DNA of 64,000 nucleotides, taken from positions 448,054 through 512,053 of the forward strand of contig JADCRB010000053.1 in assembly GCA_021464245.1 (NCBI GenBank). The letters are read 5' to 3'. The stretch comes from Carallia brachiata. Its lineage: Eukaryota; Streptophyta; Magnoliopsida; Malpighiales; Rhizophoraceae. Of the stretch, positions 1 through 11,479 are shown piece by piece. The notes beneath the pieces were generated by a model. That model searched no databases, was not told the DNA's origin, and was given only the letters and a program-made list of their open reading frames with translations. The position numbers were made by a program, and so were the translations under genes. Each line of letters begins with the position of its first letter. The stretch's first letter is position 1.

Positions 1-33
1 TACCAAGACCTTTGCTCCTCTGCCGCAAGAAAG

Positions 34-645
34 ATGGAACCAGTTGCAGAACCTCAAGACAAAGGAGAAGAAAGGTCACCTCGCACAAGGTGGCAACCGA
101 CCATGGCACAACTGCAAATTTTGGAGGAAGTCTTCTACAACGATGGAGGTATTGTCCCTAACTCTACACAGATTCTCCAACTTGTCTCACGACTTCGCCC
201 GCTAGGGGCAGTCGAAGGAAAAAATGTATATTTTTGGTTCCAGAATCGGAGACATAGGGAAACAGTGGCGCTGAGAGATGGTATTTCCAAAGCACAGCCT
301 GTTGTTCCTATAGTAGATCTCACCAGTACAGCTTCACCCTCAAATGAAGCCGGCCCAAGTTCTACCACTGCAATGGTCTCTCCACGGTACGTTCATCAAA
401 GCCGTAGCATATGGGAGCATACATACTGGTCCTGGTGGTTTCACGGAGTCAGCCAAGGGTTCATCCCTCCTAGATACTTAAGTCTAGGAGGAATTTTTCT
501 AGCACACAGGAGTCATTCCGGCGAAATTTTGCCTCTCTTTCCAGAATATTCCGGCAGCATCAACCAGCCGGAAAGCGACGTCAACATCATCGGCCCACCA
601 GACGAGGTCGAGCTTGACTTGGAGCTGCGCCTCGGGCCCCGCTAG
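34..645 (+). CDS. WUSCHEL-type (WOX) homeobox protein, intronless, probably carried by an LTR retrotransposon
   Basis: Predicted 203-residue DNA-binding protein. Residues about 15-80 form a WOX-type homeodomain: it opens RTRWQPT, has the long loop of this plant family, and ends in the recognition helix EGKNVYFWFQNRRHRE (canonical WOX proteins have NVFYWFQNHKARE). Around residue 164 ILPLFPEYSG resembles the WUS-box, and the C-terminus VELDLELRLGPR is a leucine-rich EAR-like repression motif, so a nuclear transcriptional repressor is the natural guess. Normal WUS-clade genes have introns; this one has none in its whole length. Downstream are poly(A) tracts, a 22-bp tandem repeat, a polypurine tract and an LTR start, all on the same strand, which suggests a captured, retrocopied gene inside a Ty3/gypsy element. 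The alternative is a host retrogene with an LTR inserted behind it. The domain assignment is firm; the capture is inference. Confidence 0.72.
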   Translation: MEPVAEPQDKGEERSPRTRWQPTMAQLQILEEVFYNDGGIVPNSTQILQLVSRLRPLGAVEGKNVYFWFQNRRHRETVALRDGISKAQPVVPIVDLTSTASPSNEAGPSSTTAMVSPRYVHQSRSIWEHTYWSWWFHGVSQGFIPPRYLSLGGIFLAHRSHSGEILPLFPEYSGSINQPESDVNIIGPPDEVELDLELRLGPR

Positions 646-665
646 GACGGCCGACAAGATAAGGT

Positions 666-790
666 GCAACGACTTCTGCAACGACTTCTGCAGCACGCGG
701 CAACGACTTCCGCAGCACGCGGCAACGACTTCCGCAGCACACGGCAACGACTTCTGCCACACACGGTAACGACTTTCGTGACACGCGTCA
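666..790 (+). repeat. 22-bp minisatellite in the retrotransposon 3' region
   Basis: About five units of gcaacgacttccgcagcacg plus two bases, starting at 678, 700, 722, 744 and 766, with a partial unit at 666. Divergence rises toward the right end. It lies 20 bases after the homeobox stop codon. Confidence 0.85.
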
Positions 791-960
791 GCCGCTGCCT
801 CTTTTGTCTCTTATGCAGGAAAGGGACGTGGATGGCCCTACCCGATTCTGCATACCTTTTTTTTTGACTTTTCAAAAAAAAAAAAAAAAAACTCTTTATT
901 ATTTGTATATATATCCTGCATGCCCGAGTTGTAATATTCACCCCTCAGCTCTTCTTTCTC

Positions 961-977
961 AAAAAAAAAAAAAAAAA
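961..977 (+). other. Poly(A) tract after a 3'UTR-like stretch
   Basis: Seventeen consecutive A residues follow AT-rich, 3'UTR-like sequence; another A18 tract lies at 874-891. Both are downstream of the intronless homeobox ORF on the same strand. They fit the tails of retrocopied mRNA but could be simple A-run expansions. Confidence 0.4.
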
Positions 978-1730
978 GGCTAGTCTCTGCACTTGTCTCA
1001 GGAAGTTCTTCGATCAAGAAGTTGGAGGCGCACGAGCTAAGAAAAGAGGGAGTAGTCTTCTTCGAGGGATCCTCGAAACTCAGTCTCCAACGCCATCGGT
1101 GTCATGGAGTTCCAACTACTCTCCTTAGTTCACATCTACCACAGAGGGATGAGAAGCTGCAATTATCCTAATCTTTCTTTGGATGCAGCGACGTACAGGG
1201 AAGTTCCAACTACTCTCCTTACGTCGAAGCAGACTTGGAAATCATCACTACAGTCAGTCTCTCTGTGAGCCGGTCTTGAAGTTCCAAGGTCCTGGGCCTT
1301 CCTCTTGGGGAGGTTCAAGTTCTTTGCCTACTGGATCATCCTCACCAGAGCTCTGGAACTTTAAGAGATATAAAAAATCCTTTGCGGGCTATGGAAGCTC
1401 GAACGCACCTGGAGCCAAGACTTCAATTTTTATATTGGCTGGGCTGCTAACCTTCTCAAGATCGTATCGGATTCCTATTGCGATCCAACAACAGCAGGCA
1501 TGGTCAAAGATAGAAGACTCCAACATTCAACGTTCATTAAGACATCTCAAGTTTCAAACTGGACTTCAAGACTCGGTTCGGATCATTACGGTAAAATTCT
1601 TCCTTACCGACCCTTGAAGTGGGGGCATTTGTAAACACCAAAAAAAAAAAAAAAATCAATGCATGCCCTACATGAAAGCAACAAGTGCATGCATATGAAA
1701 ATGATGATTTCCATTTGGTTGATGACCATG

Positions 1731-1965
1731 CAAAATGTCAAAATTCAACCACCAAAGAGGGTCCTTGCCTTGTAGGATCCTACTCATGATGAATCATATG
1801 GAAATTTTAATTTCCATTTGATTGCAAAATGTCAAAATTCAACCACCAAAGAGGGTCCTTGCCTTGTAGGATCCTACTCATGATGAATCATATGGAAATT
1901 TTAATTTCCATTTGATTGCAAAATGTCAAAATTCAACCACCAAAGAGGGCCCTTGCCATGTATGA
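1731..1965 (+). repeat. 94-bp tandem repeat in LTR U3
   Basis: The phrase caaaatgtcaaaattcaacc starts at 1731, 1825 and 1919, giving a period of 94 bp. The first two units are nearly identical; the third is cut short and diverged after the shared core. The block lies 40-280 bp upstream of the TATA box, where enhancer repeats sit in many LTRs. Confidence 0.85.
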
Positions 1966-2002
1966 TCCAAGTCATACAATTTTGGCATCCATCCTCCCCC
2001 AA

Positions 2003-2018
2003 AACCCTATAAATAGGG
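2003..2018 (+). promoter_or_regulatory. LTR TATA box
   Basis: CCTATAAATAGG, a consensus plant TATA box in palindromic context, immediately follows a C-rich stretch and precedes a CT-rich leader. It supports the + orientation of the element. Confidence 0.6.
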
Positions 2019-2177
2019 ATCCCCTCAAAGCCTTTCAAACCATCCCAAGCAAAGCAAATCATTCATCTTCTAAAGCTTTGCATCTCTTCCTTTTCTCTCT
2101 AAATATTTTGGGTGTATGCTCTCTAGCTGCCACTAAGTTGGATCCGCTAGATCAAAAACCCAAGATATTAAATATCC

Positions 2178-2360
2178 GAGTGGGATCAAGCCTCCTACGG
2201 CCCTCACCGGAGTCCAATCAATTCGAGTGGGATCAAGCCTCCTACGGCCCTCACCGAAGTCCATCCAGTCGAGTGGGATCAAGCCTCCTACGGCCCTCAC
2301 CGAAGTCCATATCCGAGTGGGATCAAGCCTCCTACGACCCTCACTGGAGTTCAACTAATC
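2178..2360 (+). repeat. Four-copy 44-47-bp tandem repeat in the LTR
   Basis: Units begin with gagtgggatcaagcctccta at 2178, 2225, 2271 and 2315. The fourth is the most diverged. All lie downstream of the TATA box, so they would be transcribed. Confidence 0.85.
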
Positions 2361-2610
2361 CACTTGAGATCAAGTCTCGGCCCTCAGTGGGATCCATTTC
2401 CTACAGTTCAAGTTCACGCTGTGGAAATTCACCATCTCTCGGTCAAATTAAGCCTTCACGGCCCTTGACTAAATTAACAGGAGCATTAATCGGAGGATCT
2501 ACTCAGAGATCGACCCCACATAAATTTCTTTTTAATTTACAATTTTTTATTGTAATTTGTTTCTATATTTTGAGTCTAACTGTTACAGGCTCGAAATTTA
2601 CAGCTTCACA

Positions 2611-5600
2611 GGGATGATCGATTGCTAGCTCAGTAGCTCTTCTTAATTATGTCATCGAAAACACGTGCAATTTACAATTTCCGTAGCTAAAGTGGAGTCG
2701 GCCGCGGGCCACTTTGTCAATCAATTGTATAGAGTTGCTATTTGGTCTAGCACCCAACTTCTATCCAACCCTATTACATATATGTGTCATATCATAGTCA
2801 GATAAGTAGTGGAAAATCAAATCGATGGCTATCTTTGGATGATATCTTCGTACAGTTGAATTTATAAAAAACAAAATATATATTATCAATATTATTAAAT
2901 AAAATTATATTATTATTTATTATTATTTATTTAAAATTATCTAATATTATAAAATAAAGAAGAGAATGTTTAAATCTTAATTTTTTTAATCTTTTTTTAT
3001 ATTAGTAGACTATCTCTATTAATATTAAAAAAAATAAAATTTAATTAATAGTAATAAACTAATAATGTATATTCAGAGGGGAAGAGAAACATAATTTACA
3101 AAAAGTTTATTCTATTTCACCGTTTTAAACGAGTATTAATTTAAGAAACTTCTACCCGACAATGAAATGAAGATTTTTAAGGAGTTGGAAATCAAATTCA
3201 TAGAATAAATAATTGAACTATATTGGAAGACTATGCAAAACATACACTAATTATATACTATATATCCTATTGAAACACAATGAAATAATTGAACTATATT
3301 GGGAGACCATGCACGAAAATATTAGTTAGACCAGTTTACCGTTGGTAAGCACCATGATATACTCCTTAGAATCAATGAATATAAATTGATTTGTTGGATA
3401 ATTAATGATAAATGAAAAAAGTTTAATTTATCAAATTTTTTAAGATTATTATTTATATCAATTGTCAATATGGTACAATAATAACGATGACAATTTGTGA
3501 AAAATATAAAACCGATATTCAGTTGGCCTTGATTATAAAAGGAATGCTTGGCCAAACTAAGTTGGTCTTGTGTTCAACGCAAGCAGCGACCCTGAGCCAG
3601 GTTTGTCAAATATTACGCTATCCATCCAGAAATATGAAAAGGAACGGCAATATCTTATTTTTATTACTATAATTATTATTATGGGTAATACTAAGTTGAT
3701 TTACTTAAATAATTTTAAAATAATTATGTAATTTTATAAATAATATCTAACAATTTACATGTCTTTTATTTTTTCTCAAATTCAAACATTTAGTTTTTAT
3801 ATCATTTTTAAGTTACTTAAATAAAATCACCAAACTTTTTTTTATTCTTATTATTTTTAATTGAAAAAAAGTACACGTCTAGATCAAAAGTACCGGAGTA
3901 ATTTCTATAAAATGAGCTGAGAATTTTTTGCTAACTAAATTGTTAAAATGTAAGACAAAAACAAAAAAAAAGAATTACATCATATCATTTTCTTATTACA
4001 AAAAATATTAAAATAGTTATAAAAAATTGACATCCTACTCTAATTTTTATGATAGTCTGGAAAAAAATCCGACAAAAAAATGGAGATCCCTAAACATGCC
4101 CTTTTTAATTTTATATGCGCTTTGCAGGCTAGTGACACCAATTTTTAAGGGAAAAAAAAGATAGGTCAAAGTAAGATTGAGAAAGAGACAAAGTGATGTG
4201 TCTTGTGAGTTTTTTTTTATTATGTTCTATACAATATAAAGTAATTTTTTCTTTTTTTTTCTTTCTTTTTTGTTAATAAATTCAGCTTCGCCCGTTTAAA
4301 ATTTGATTTTGAAATTATCAAAATAAATATCTAATCTCTTAACAACTTAAAAATTCCTTTTTTTTTTTTCTTTTTCGATCAGACTTGAAAATTCCTGTAG
4401 GGATATTAAAGTACTAGTTAATATAAATAGAATTTGGATAACAGCACAAGAAGGAAAATTACAGCATGTTGTGTAAATGAGAAAAAAAATGATATCAAAG
4501 TCATTTTTAAAATAAAAAAAATTCAAATTTGAGTACCAGAAAGGGTTAATTGACGCAAAAAAGGAAAAGGAGGGTGGAGAGAAGTGGACTATAGGGTACT
4601 ATAAAGATTTTGGGCAATGTTTCAACCTCAAAATTCGTATGGTAGTAACAATTCAACTAGACTAAATCCCACTATAATGGTTTCCCAGCGAGATCAAACA
4701 TGAAAATCTGGCTGGTAACTAATTCATCAGTGCATGTTTCACAAGAAAACATGGAAAAGAGAATATTCCATTTAGCCAAATGAGTCATATATTCTTTTGG
4801 ATCCAAGGCGAGGAATACCTAGCTTTTTGCCACCCAGTTTAGCGCAATCAAATGATTAACTTGAGCCTACTGATCCATAGTACAAGAATTAAAAGATATT
4901 TATGTTAAGACCTCTCAAAATTCGACTCCTAAAAAAATTAGGGAACTCAACTCAAAGAAGTCAAAAATATGATCTTCTATTAACTTCTTTAATATTGTAT
5001 CGTTATAAAAAAATTAAAATGAAAAAGTCAAACAAATGCACCTGCGACCATTCACATTCACAATCATTTTCAATTATTTATTTACATTCATAATCTACTA
5101 TAGTTAGTTTTTATTATTATTTACTTAATTTTAAATCCTTTAATAATTTAAAAAAAAACATGAAAATCTGCAGCGAAAAGAAATTGGACACAACCTTGAG
5201 AGGTAACGCAAAAGTCAAAAAATAGAGGAAAAATAAATAAGGATCCCGTTAGGTGTATCGAGCCTTTGGTGCACCAAGCTAAGAACTAAGCATTATTTTT
5301 TTTATTACAAAATTAAAATTAAAATTTAAATAATTTTCACCTTAAAATATAAAATATAAATATTATATAAAATTTGCTACAAAATGTTTTTCTTTCTACA
5401 TAAATATTAATACCACTAGTTGTGGCTTGCTACATAACTTTAACTCGAGTATACGTGACATTTTCGAAATAATAATTTTCTCGAGCATGTGATTGAATGA
5501 CTGCCTTATTATGTCTCAAACGAGACACGACGCACAAAGCTAGATTGTTATTTTGCGCGTGCGTTCGTTATGCCGTATTGACAGCTAGGATTACAACTAC

Positions 5601-8600
5601 CGATCGCTCGTTGTATCCAACCATTAGAAGATTTCATTTGCGCCATGTGATTATATGTTTGATGAATTTAATTATATTGATATATTTAGTAAGATATGTA
5701 TAAAATATATAATTAATTTAACGGTATTTAATAATTTATTTATTTTTTAAATTTAATATATTTTTTATAATCTAACGGTTTAAATCACTGTGTATTTACT
5801 AAACTCTCTTCCACATATGACCAAAAAGTATTTCTGATGTTTGATTGTTTGTTAAAGTATTTGATGAGTTTAAACATATTTTTCATTGTACACAATTATA
5901 GAAAAGACTAATGATTTTATAGATACTGTAAAATTTACTTTTCAACTTACTATACAGTGTAATTATAATTAGTATAATCTATTTTAACAATACTACAAGA
6001 TGTCATCCATAATTTTCTATTTAATGATCATGATAACTAGTCTTATACATCACATGACAAAAAGGAAAATTTTTTTGCTTTCACGATAATGACTTCAAAA
6101 TAATAAATATAGATTATTAGATAATTAAATTCATTAAATTAAACAGATAAATTATTAGATATTGTTAAATAATATTGCATTGTAACTTAAGTATTGTTAT
6201 GTAATCTTATAAAATAAAAAAAAGAGTTGGGAATGCAAGAATTTGACATTTAAACTTATAATGTCTCGTCTCTTTCTTAATCTGAATTTAAAATGAGCTT
6301 CACTATACAACTTAACCATAGGTAACAACAAAATTATCACATAATTTATCTAATGGTATCTAATAGTTTATCTATTGTTTTTCAAGTTTCGATCATCCAA
6401 CGACTTATATCACTTTGTTTCCACCTAAATATTAGTACTTAATATTTCTCTTTTAAAATAATAGTCATCAAAGAATTAAACTATGCAGTTTAACCATCAG
6501 TAGCAATAAAGTAACCAAAAAATTTATTTAATGACATTTAACAGTTTTTTGTTTCTTATTTTTTTGAAATTTAAACCATCTAATAACTTATATCACTTTA
6601 TTGTTATCTAGTGTTTTGAAATCTATGAATGTATTGGAACATGCGAAATTCTTTTATTTTTTTATAAGTGAGTTAGCCAATATAATTTTCTATGTACATA
6701 TCTAGTATTAATTTTTTTTCCATGTATATACATATTTTTTGATCATTATATCGATTGTACATTCTAATAAATATTTTCAAATGTATATACATATATACTA
6801 CGGTTCAGCCTGGGCTTAGCACAAGTTAATTATTTCTTTCCTCAAAATTTTAACTGATTTATTTTATTGTAAGTATTGTCATTTTTTCTTCCATGTAGGA
6901 ATTATCATTCTTAAAACATGTTAGAGACACCGATTAATTCGAAGAAAACTATAAATTAGATATCTTGACAGAATGGCTAAACTAATGGTGTGGTTCCAGT
7001 TTACTTTTCTCTTCAAAATTGCGGTGTGGCTATTGGTCTTGCCTCCTGGGTGTTCTTGTATGGAATGCAAGCTTTGAGTTTGTCTTTTGACTGCTAAGTT
7101 GTGATAGTTAAATACAATGTGCTGATATTGAGCAAAAGCAAATATTTCTTCAATAATAGCTGGGTAATGTCTTGAATATAGGACATTAATGAGATTAAAC
7201 ACAAAATGACAAATGTATGTAACAAATGGTTACTTCCCGTTCTTTTTAGTGAGGGAATTAATGATATACTTTTTCTGTTTTTTAGACTTCGTATCCGGAA
7301 ATCACATTGGACGTTGATTGATTCGCTGGGGGACAAAACTCTCTCATTACAAATTTTCTTTATACACAAAATTCGAACCTAAGACATTATTTAAAAGAAA
7401 ATAAACTCTAGCTACTTAAACTAACAGTCATTTATAGGGAATTAATGATATTACTATATGATTCATACACATAAGAAAGTTTAACCATTGCGCAATTTTG
7501 TATTTTAGGAATTTTTTCGAATGATATATATAATTAACCCATTAGTTTAATGACATCTTGCTAAATTATTTTGTATAATTAAATTATTTAATACAGTCAA
7601 TTTGACATCTTGTTATTTTGTTAAATTATTTACCCAATTACTTTGTCACTAGATGTGGATGATGATAACCTACTAGTTGCTGCTATTAAATTTCTTAATA
7701 ATTTTCATATTTTGATTTCCTTAATTTTCATATTCTAATATTAATTATTTTCATATTCAATCCTACGTTGAATATGTTGGAATAATTTTCATATTAGTTG
7801 CTACTTTGTTGATAAGATCTCCTTAATTGAATGTATTAATGTATTCATGCGTTTTTACTGTGTTTTAATATGAGTTTCTATTATAGGATGTCCTTTATTT
7901 AACCATTTACAGCCCTCTCTCATAATATATATTTAAATTTAATGAGTGAAAACATTACAATTCTCTTTCATAAAATATATTAAATGAGTGATTACAAATA
8001 TATTCTCTTTAATGAGTGATTTTATAGAATATATATCTTCTCTCAACCTCCCAAATGTAATATTGTATATACATATACACCCCCCAATATGGCTTTATAT
8101 ATATATCTTGATGCGTGTTATGTTAGTTTTTATAAAAGGAAAATATTATGTAGAAACAAAATAACAATAAAGTGATATGAAATGTTATATGATTAAAATT
8201 TTTAAAAAATAAAAACAAATAAATTATTAGATATAGTTGAACAAATTGTATAACTATTTTGTTTTTATCTAAAATTAAACTACATTATAAAATCTTTTAT
8301 AAAAATCACAATAATTTTCAAACCCCTGATAAGTTGTGTTTAAATTGATAAAGATAAGAGCAAAAGTTAAAATGTTAAGAAAAACTACCACTTTGTTTTC
8401 TTCTAAGAAAAAATAAATGAAAAGATTTGATCAAAATTGGGAATTCCCAAAAAAAAAAAAAAAGAAACAAATAATTGCAAAAAGTATTAGATCTTTTCTT
8501 TTTGATAAAAGTAATGATAAATATTTTGAAAAGCGTATCATGAAATATCTTGATTGTTAAATGTATGATTTATTTTTTTTATTTAACATTATTTTAAAAA

Positions 8601-8760
8601 TTAATTGATTCTTTTAATAATAATAAAAGTAGAGATGTTTCATAATATGCATTTCATGATATATCATATATCATTACTCTTTGGGTAATATGATAATCTT
8701 TGGAAATTTGCTGGGTATATAGCTACCAAAGCATGACAAAATCAAAATGACCCACACCAT
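2611..8760. other. AT-rich intergenic region without a recognised gene
   Basis: No open frame here resembles a known protein. Noted contents are two diverged direct copies of about 180 bp at about 6297-6480 and 6483-6660, a possible minus-strand SINE at 7290-7430, and many short AT-rich tracts. A 93-codon minus-strand frame at 6921-7202 matches nothing I know. Confidence 0.6.
7290..7432 (-). repeat. SINE-like tRNA-derived repeat (weak)
   Basis: On the minus strand GGTTCGAAT (7379-7371) fits the RNA polymerase III B box, and TAGTTTAAGTAG about 46 bases upstream (near 7425) approximates an A box. The spacing suits a tRNA-derived promoter. No TSD or clear tail was found. Confidence 0.3.
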
Positions 8761-8790
8761 CATCTTTGCCTAATGCAAACAATTTTGCTA

Positions 8791-8800
8791 CCTATAAATA
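8791..8800 (+). promoter_or_regulatory. TATA box of the CYP94C-like gene
   Basis: CCTATAAATA lies 116-125 bases before the P450 start codon, with a CT-rich leader between. A normal promoter survives although the coding sequence is broken. Confidence 0.55.
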
Positions 8801-8915
8801 AAGTGCCCCTTGTTTGCCCATATCGCTACCCATATATATCATCAACTTCATCTCACCTTCCTTGTACCCCACGTTCCGAATCCTCCATTTTCTCTTTTGA
8901 ATTTATTAATTGAAA

Positions 8916-10419
8916 ATGGATTTTGATGCCTTCTTGAGCTTGCAGTCCATTTCTACTGCCTTTTGCTACCTCTTCTTTACTTTAACAACACTGTTTTTTT
9001 TGTTCTCCTTGTTCCTCTATGGACTGAGGCTGAAGCCATGGTGTGGCTGTGATGTTTGCAAGGCCTATCTCAACTCCAGCTGGACCAAAGACTTTGACAA
9101 TCTCTGCGATTGGTACACTCACCTTCTCCAGAAATCGCCCGCTGGAACCATTCACGTCCACGTTCTTGGCAACATCATCACCGCCAACCCGGAAAACGTC
9201 GAGTACATGCTCAAGACCAATTTCAACAACTACCCAAAAGGGAAACCTTTCTCTACCATATTGGGGGATCTTTTGGGTCGAGGTATTTTTAATGTGGACG
9301 GCCATTCTTGGATGTTTCAGAGGAAATTAGCCAGTTTGGAACTCGGCAGCGTGACAATAAGAATGTTCGCTTTTGAGCTTATAACTACACAGATTCGTTC
9401 CAGGTTAGTCCCTCTGTTGTCGTCCGTTGTTGGTAATAAAGAGCAAGTCCTGGATTTGCAAGATGTGTTTATGAGGTTTTCTTTCGACAACATTTGCAAA
9501 TTCTCGTTCGGATTCGACCCAGGATGTCTCAATCTGTGGCTTCCCGTGTCCGAATTGGCCACGGCTTTCGACGTTGCATCAAAGCTCTCCGCGGAGCGAG
9601 CACTGGCCCCATCAGCAATGATTTGGAAGATGAAGCGCGTGTTGAACATAGGCTCAGAGAGAAAACTGAGAGAAGCAATCAAGTTGGTGAATGCGCAAAC
9701 CGAGGGAATCATAAATCAAAGGAGAAAATCCGGCTTCTCCGGGAACAAAGACCTGTTATCAGATTTATGGCTTCCATAGACGACGACAAGTATCTGCGTG
9801 ACATTATGATCAGTTTCCTCTTGGCAGGTCGCGACACTGTGGCTTCAGGATTAACAAGCTTTTTTTGGTTGTTATCTCAACACCCAGAAGTTGAATCAGC
9901 AATTAGAGTCGAGTCAGATGGAGTCATGGGGTATAGCCAATTAGGCTGCCTTGCCAGCTTCGAACAAATGCGTGAAATGCCATATCTAAATGCTGCAATA
10001 CACGAGAGCTTGAGGCTATACCCACCAGTGCAATTCGATTCCAAGTTCGCACAAGAGGAAGATATGTTGCCTGACGTTACTTTTATCACGAAAGGCACTA
10101 GAGTGACTTACCATCAATATGCAATGGGTAGGATGGAGAAGATTTGGGGATCGGATTGTCTTGAATTCAAGCCGGAGAGATGGCTAAAGAACGGCGCTTT
10201 TGCCCGGAAAGCCCTTACAAATACCCAGTTTTTCATGGTGGGTTTAGGGTTTGTTTGGGGAAGGAAATGGCACTAGTAGATAAGAGTGCAGCTCTTGCTG
10301 TGATCCGACAGTTTAGGATTCGGGTTGTGGATCCTGATCAGGTACCAAGGTTTTCCCCGGGTCTTATAGCCACCGTGAAAGGTGGCTTACGGGTTGTGAT
10401 TGAAGAAAGGAAAGAATGA
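8916..10419 (+). pseudogene. Cytochrome P450, CYP94C1-like, with two frameshifts
   Basis: Family role: the CYP94C group carries out late oxidation of jasmonoyl-isoleucine and omega-oxidation of fatty acids at the ER. An N-terminal hydrophobic anchor is present. Block PKGKPFSTILGDLLGRGIF and LASLELGSVTIRMFAFELI match the CYP94C subfamily. The I-helix FLLAGRDTVASG, the ExxR block ESLRLYPP and the heme loop FHGGFRVCLGK are all present. CYP94 genes are intronless, and so is this. The frame shifts at about 9759-9762, where one A appears lost before the RFMASIDDD block, and again at about 10197-10201, where one T appears lost before the CPESPYKYP block; one codon also seems missing in VDKSAA (family VEMKS). 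Each break would truncate the enzyme. A recent pseudogene is likely, but two homopolymer assembly errors would look the same. The ATG at 8916 precedes MDFDAF. Confidence 0.85.
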
Positions 10420-10900
10420 CAAATGCACTTGCCTCCGCTTGGTGCTCTTGCTCTCTTAGTCTGTTTTATAAATCAGGGAAAAAAGTAGTCATTCAATTTT
10501 TTTGTTCGAATGATGTGTTGAATTACAACCAACTTTATTTTTGGCAACCCACTAGTACTTTTACAATAAAAATATGAAATGTTTATTTTTTTGTTTCAAA
10601 ATTTTGTCAATGCAGTTACTGAAAAATAAAGAATCATTACAATATAACAAGTCACTCGAGTAAAAAATTTAGACAAAATTATTTGAACATGTAACTGCAC
10701 CCTATCATCAATGACTTTCAAATAATTATAGTGTTTTGGAAACCTTGCCTTCCATTATTGCATATATGATCAGCTTCTTCTCATATGATCATAGCAGCAC
10801 ACTTTAACAAATACTTTCTTTCAAAAAAAATTGTAGTTTTAGTTTAAGAAAAATACACTTTTTTTTAAAAAAATTAATAATTAAATATTTTGTGAATCCC
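10420..10900. other. Intergenic, nothing recognised
   Basis: This AT-rich DNA is the presumed 3' flank of the P450. No element boundary or coding signal was seen. Confidence 0.5.
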
Positions 10901-11169
10901 GCTCGACAGCTTACTCTCCTCTTCACAGAATTTTCTTATCAACCAACCTCTTTCCTTTTAGGTTAGACCAGCCTCTAAAAGGCCATAGGGGACGGAGGTG
11001 ATTCCCCAGCATGCACTCCTAAGGCAATAGCATGACCCAGTTTTGATAGATAATTTTTGCAGAAGTTAGCTTCTCTCTATAAAAATATGATATCCCAAAA
11101 ATCTGAATTTGATTAATTCAATGATCCACAACTATTGTCAATTTATAACCAATTCGCATAGAAGAATTG

Positions 11170-11476
11170 TGACTCACCTTTCTTCACTTTTTTTCACCAA
11201 ACTTCCCACACTAGCCAGTCCTGATTTCCCTAAACAACTACCATCCACATTTAGCTTCAACCAACTTGGCAGAGGACTACTCTTCCATGTAACTATTTGT
11301 AGTTGCATTATAAACCATTGCCTCAAAGTTATCCAAAAATCGCAAATCCTGAGCAAAAAAATAAAAAACCTTATAATATAAACTAAAAGACTTTTAACTT
11401 TACTTACCCTCTTGAAAAATCTTACTATTCTTATCTTTTCATTTGTGCTATGATGGGGAGAAGAAAACAAAACCAC
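11170..11476 (-). pseudogene. LINE RNase H fragment
   Basis: A minus-strand frame contains TWKSSPLPSWLKLNVDGSC followed by LGKSGLASVGSL. This matches the start of the RNase H domain in plant L1-like LINEs (W.PP..GW.KLNVDGS...G.AG.GG). Its first catalytic Asp is present, and the reading frame ends soon after. No poly(A) or TSD is visible, so it is an isolated scrap. Confidence 0.6.
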
Positions 11477-11479
11477 TCG

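Larger units (their letters stand above)
1..2610 (+). mobile_element. 3' part of a Ty3/gypsy-like LTR retrotransposon (internal 3' region plus 3' LTR)
   Basis: A purine-rich tract, gaagtggggg, at 1616-1625 is followed within a few bases by TGTAAACACC at 1630, the usual order of polypurine tract and 3' LTR start. The downstream block behaves as an LTR: repeated upstream elements, a TATA box and a U5-like stretch. The region between the homeobox ORF and the tract is non-coding with tandem repeats, as is typical of the 3' untranslated region of Tat-lineage elements. The gag-pol part and the 5' LTR, if present, lie left of the window, so lineage and TSD cannot be tested. The right end is uncertain: TTCACA at 2610 or TGTTACA at 2586. 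Confidence 0.55.
1630..2610 (+). repeat. Putative 3' LTR
   Basis: It begins TGTAAACACC just after the polypurine tract. U3 carries a 94-bp direct repeat (copies starting near 1731, 1825 and 1919), then a TATA box in CCCTATAAATAGGG at about 2006-2018, and then a transcribed-looking part with four units of about 46 bp (2178-2360). The 233-codon open frame spanning 1916-2617 crosses all of this and matches no retroelement protein, so it is not treated as a gene. Ends at 2586 or 2610. Confidence 0.55.

Noticed and set aside
499..941. Three minus-strand ORFs with CRSRCRVLRKSL-type repeats
   Set aside because: They are translations of the 22-bp minisatellite and the antisense of the homeobox ORF.
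1916..2617. 233-codon ORF across the LTR
   Set aside because: It runs through U3, the TATA box and tandem repeats; its repeated serine/proline-rich text follows the DNA repeat, and no domain is visible.
6921..7369. Two minus-strand ORFs of 91-93 codons
   Set aside because: No recognisable domain, overlapping each other in different frames, AT-rich composition.
9043..9712. Alternative-frame ORFs inside the P450
   Set aside because: They are shadows of the CYP94C frame, which carries all the conserved motifs.
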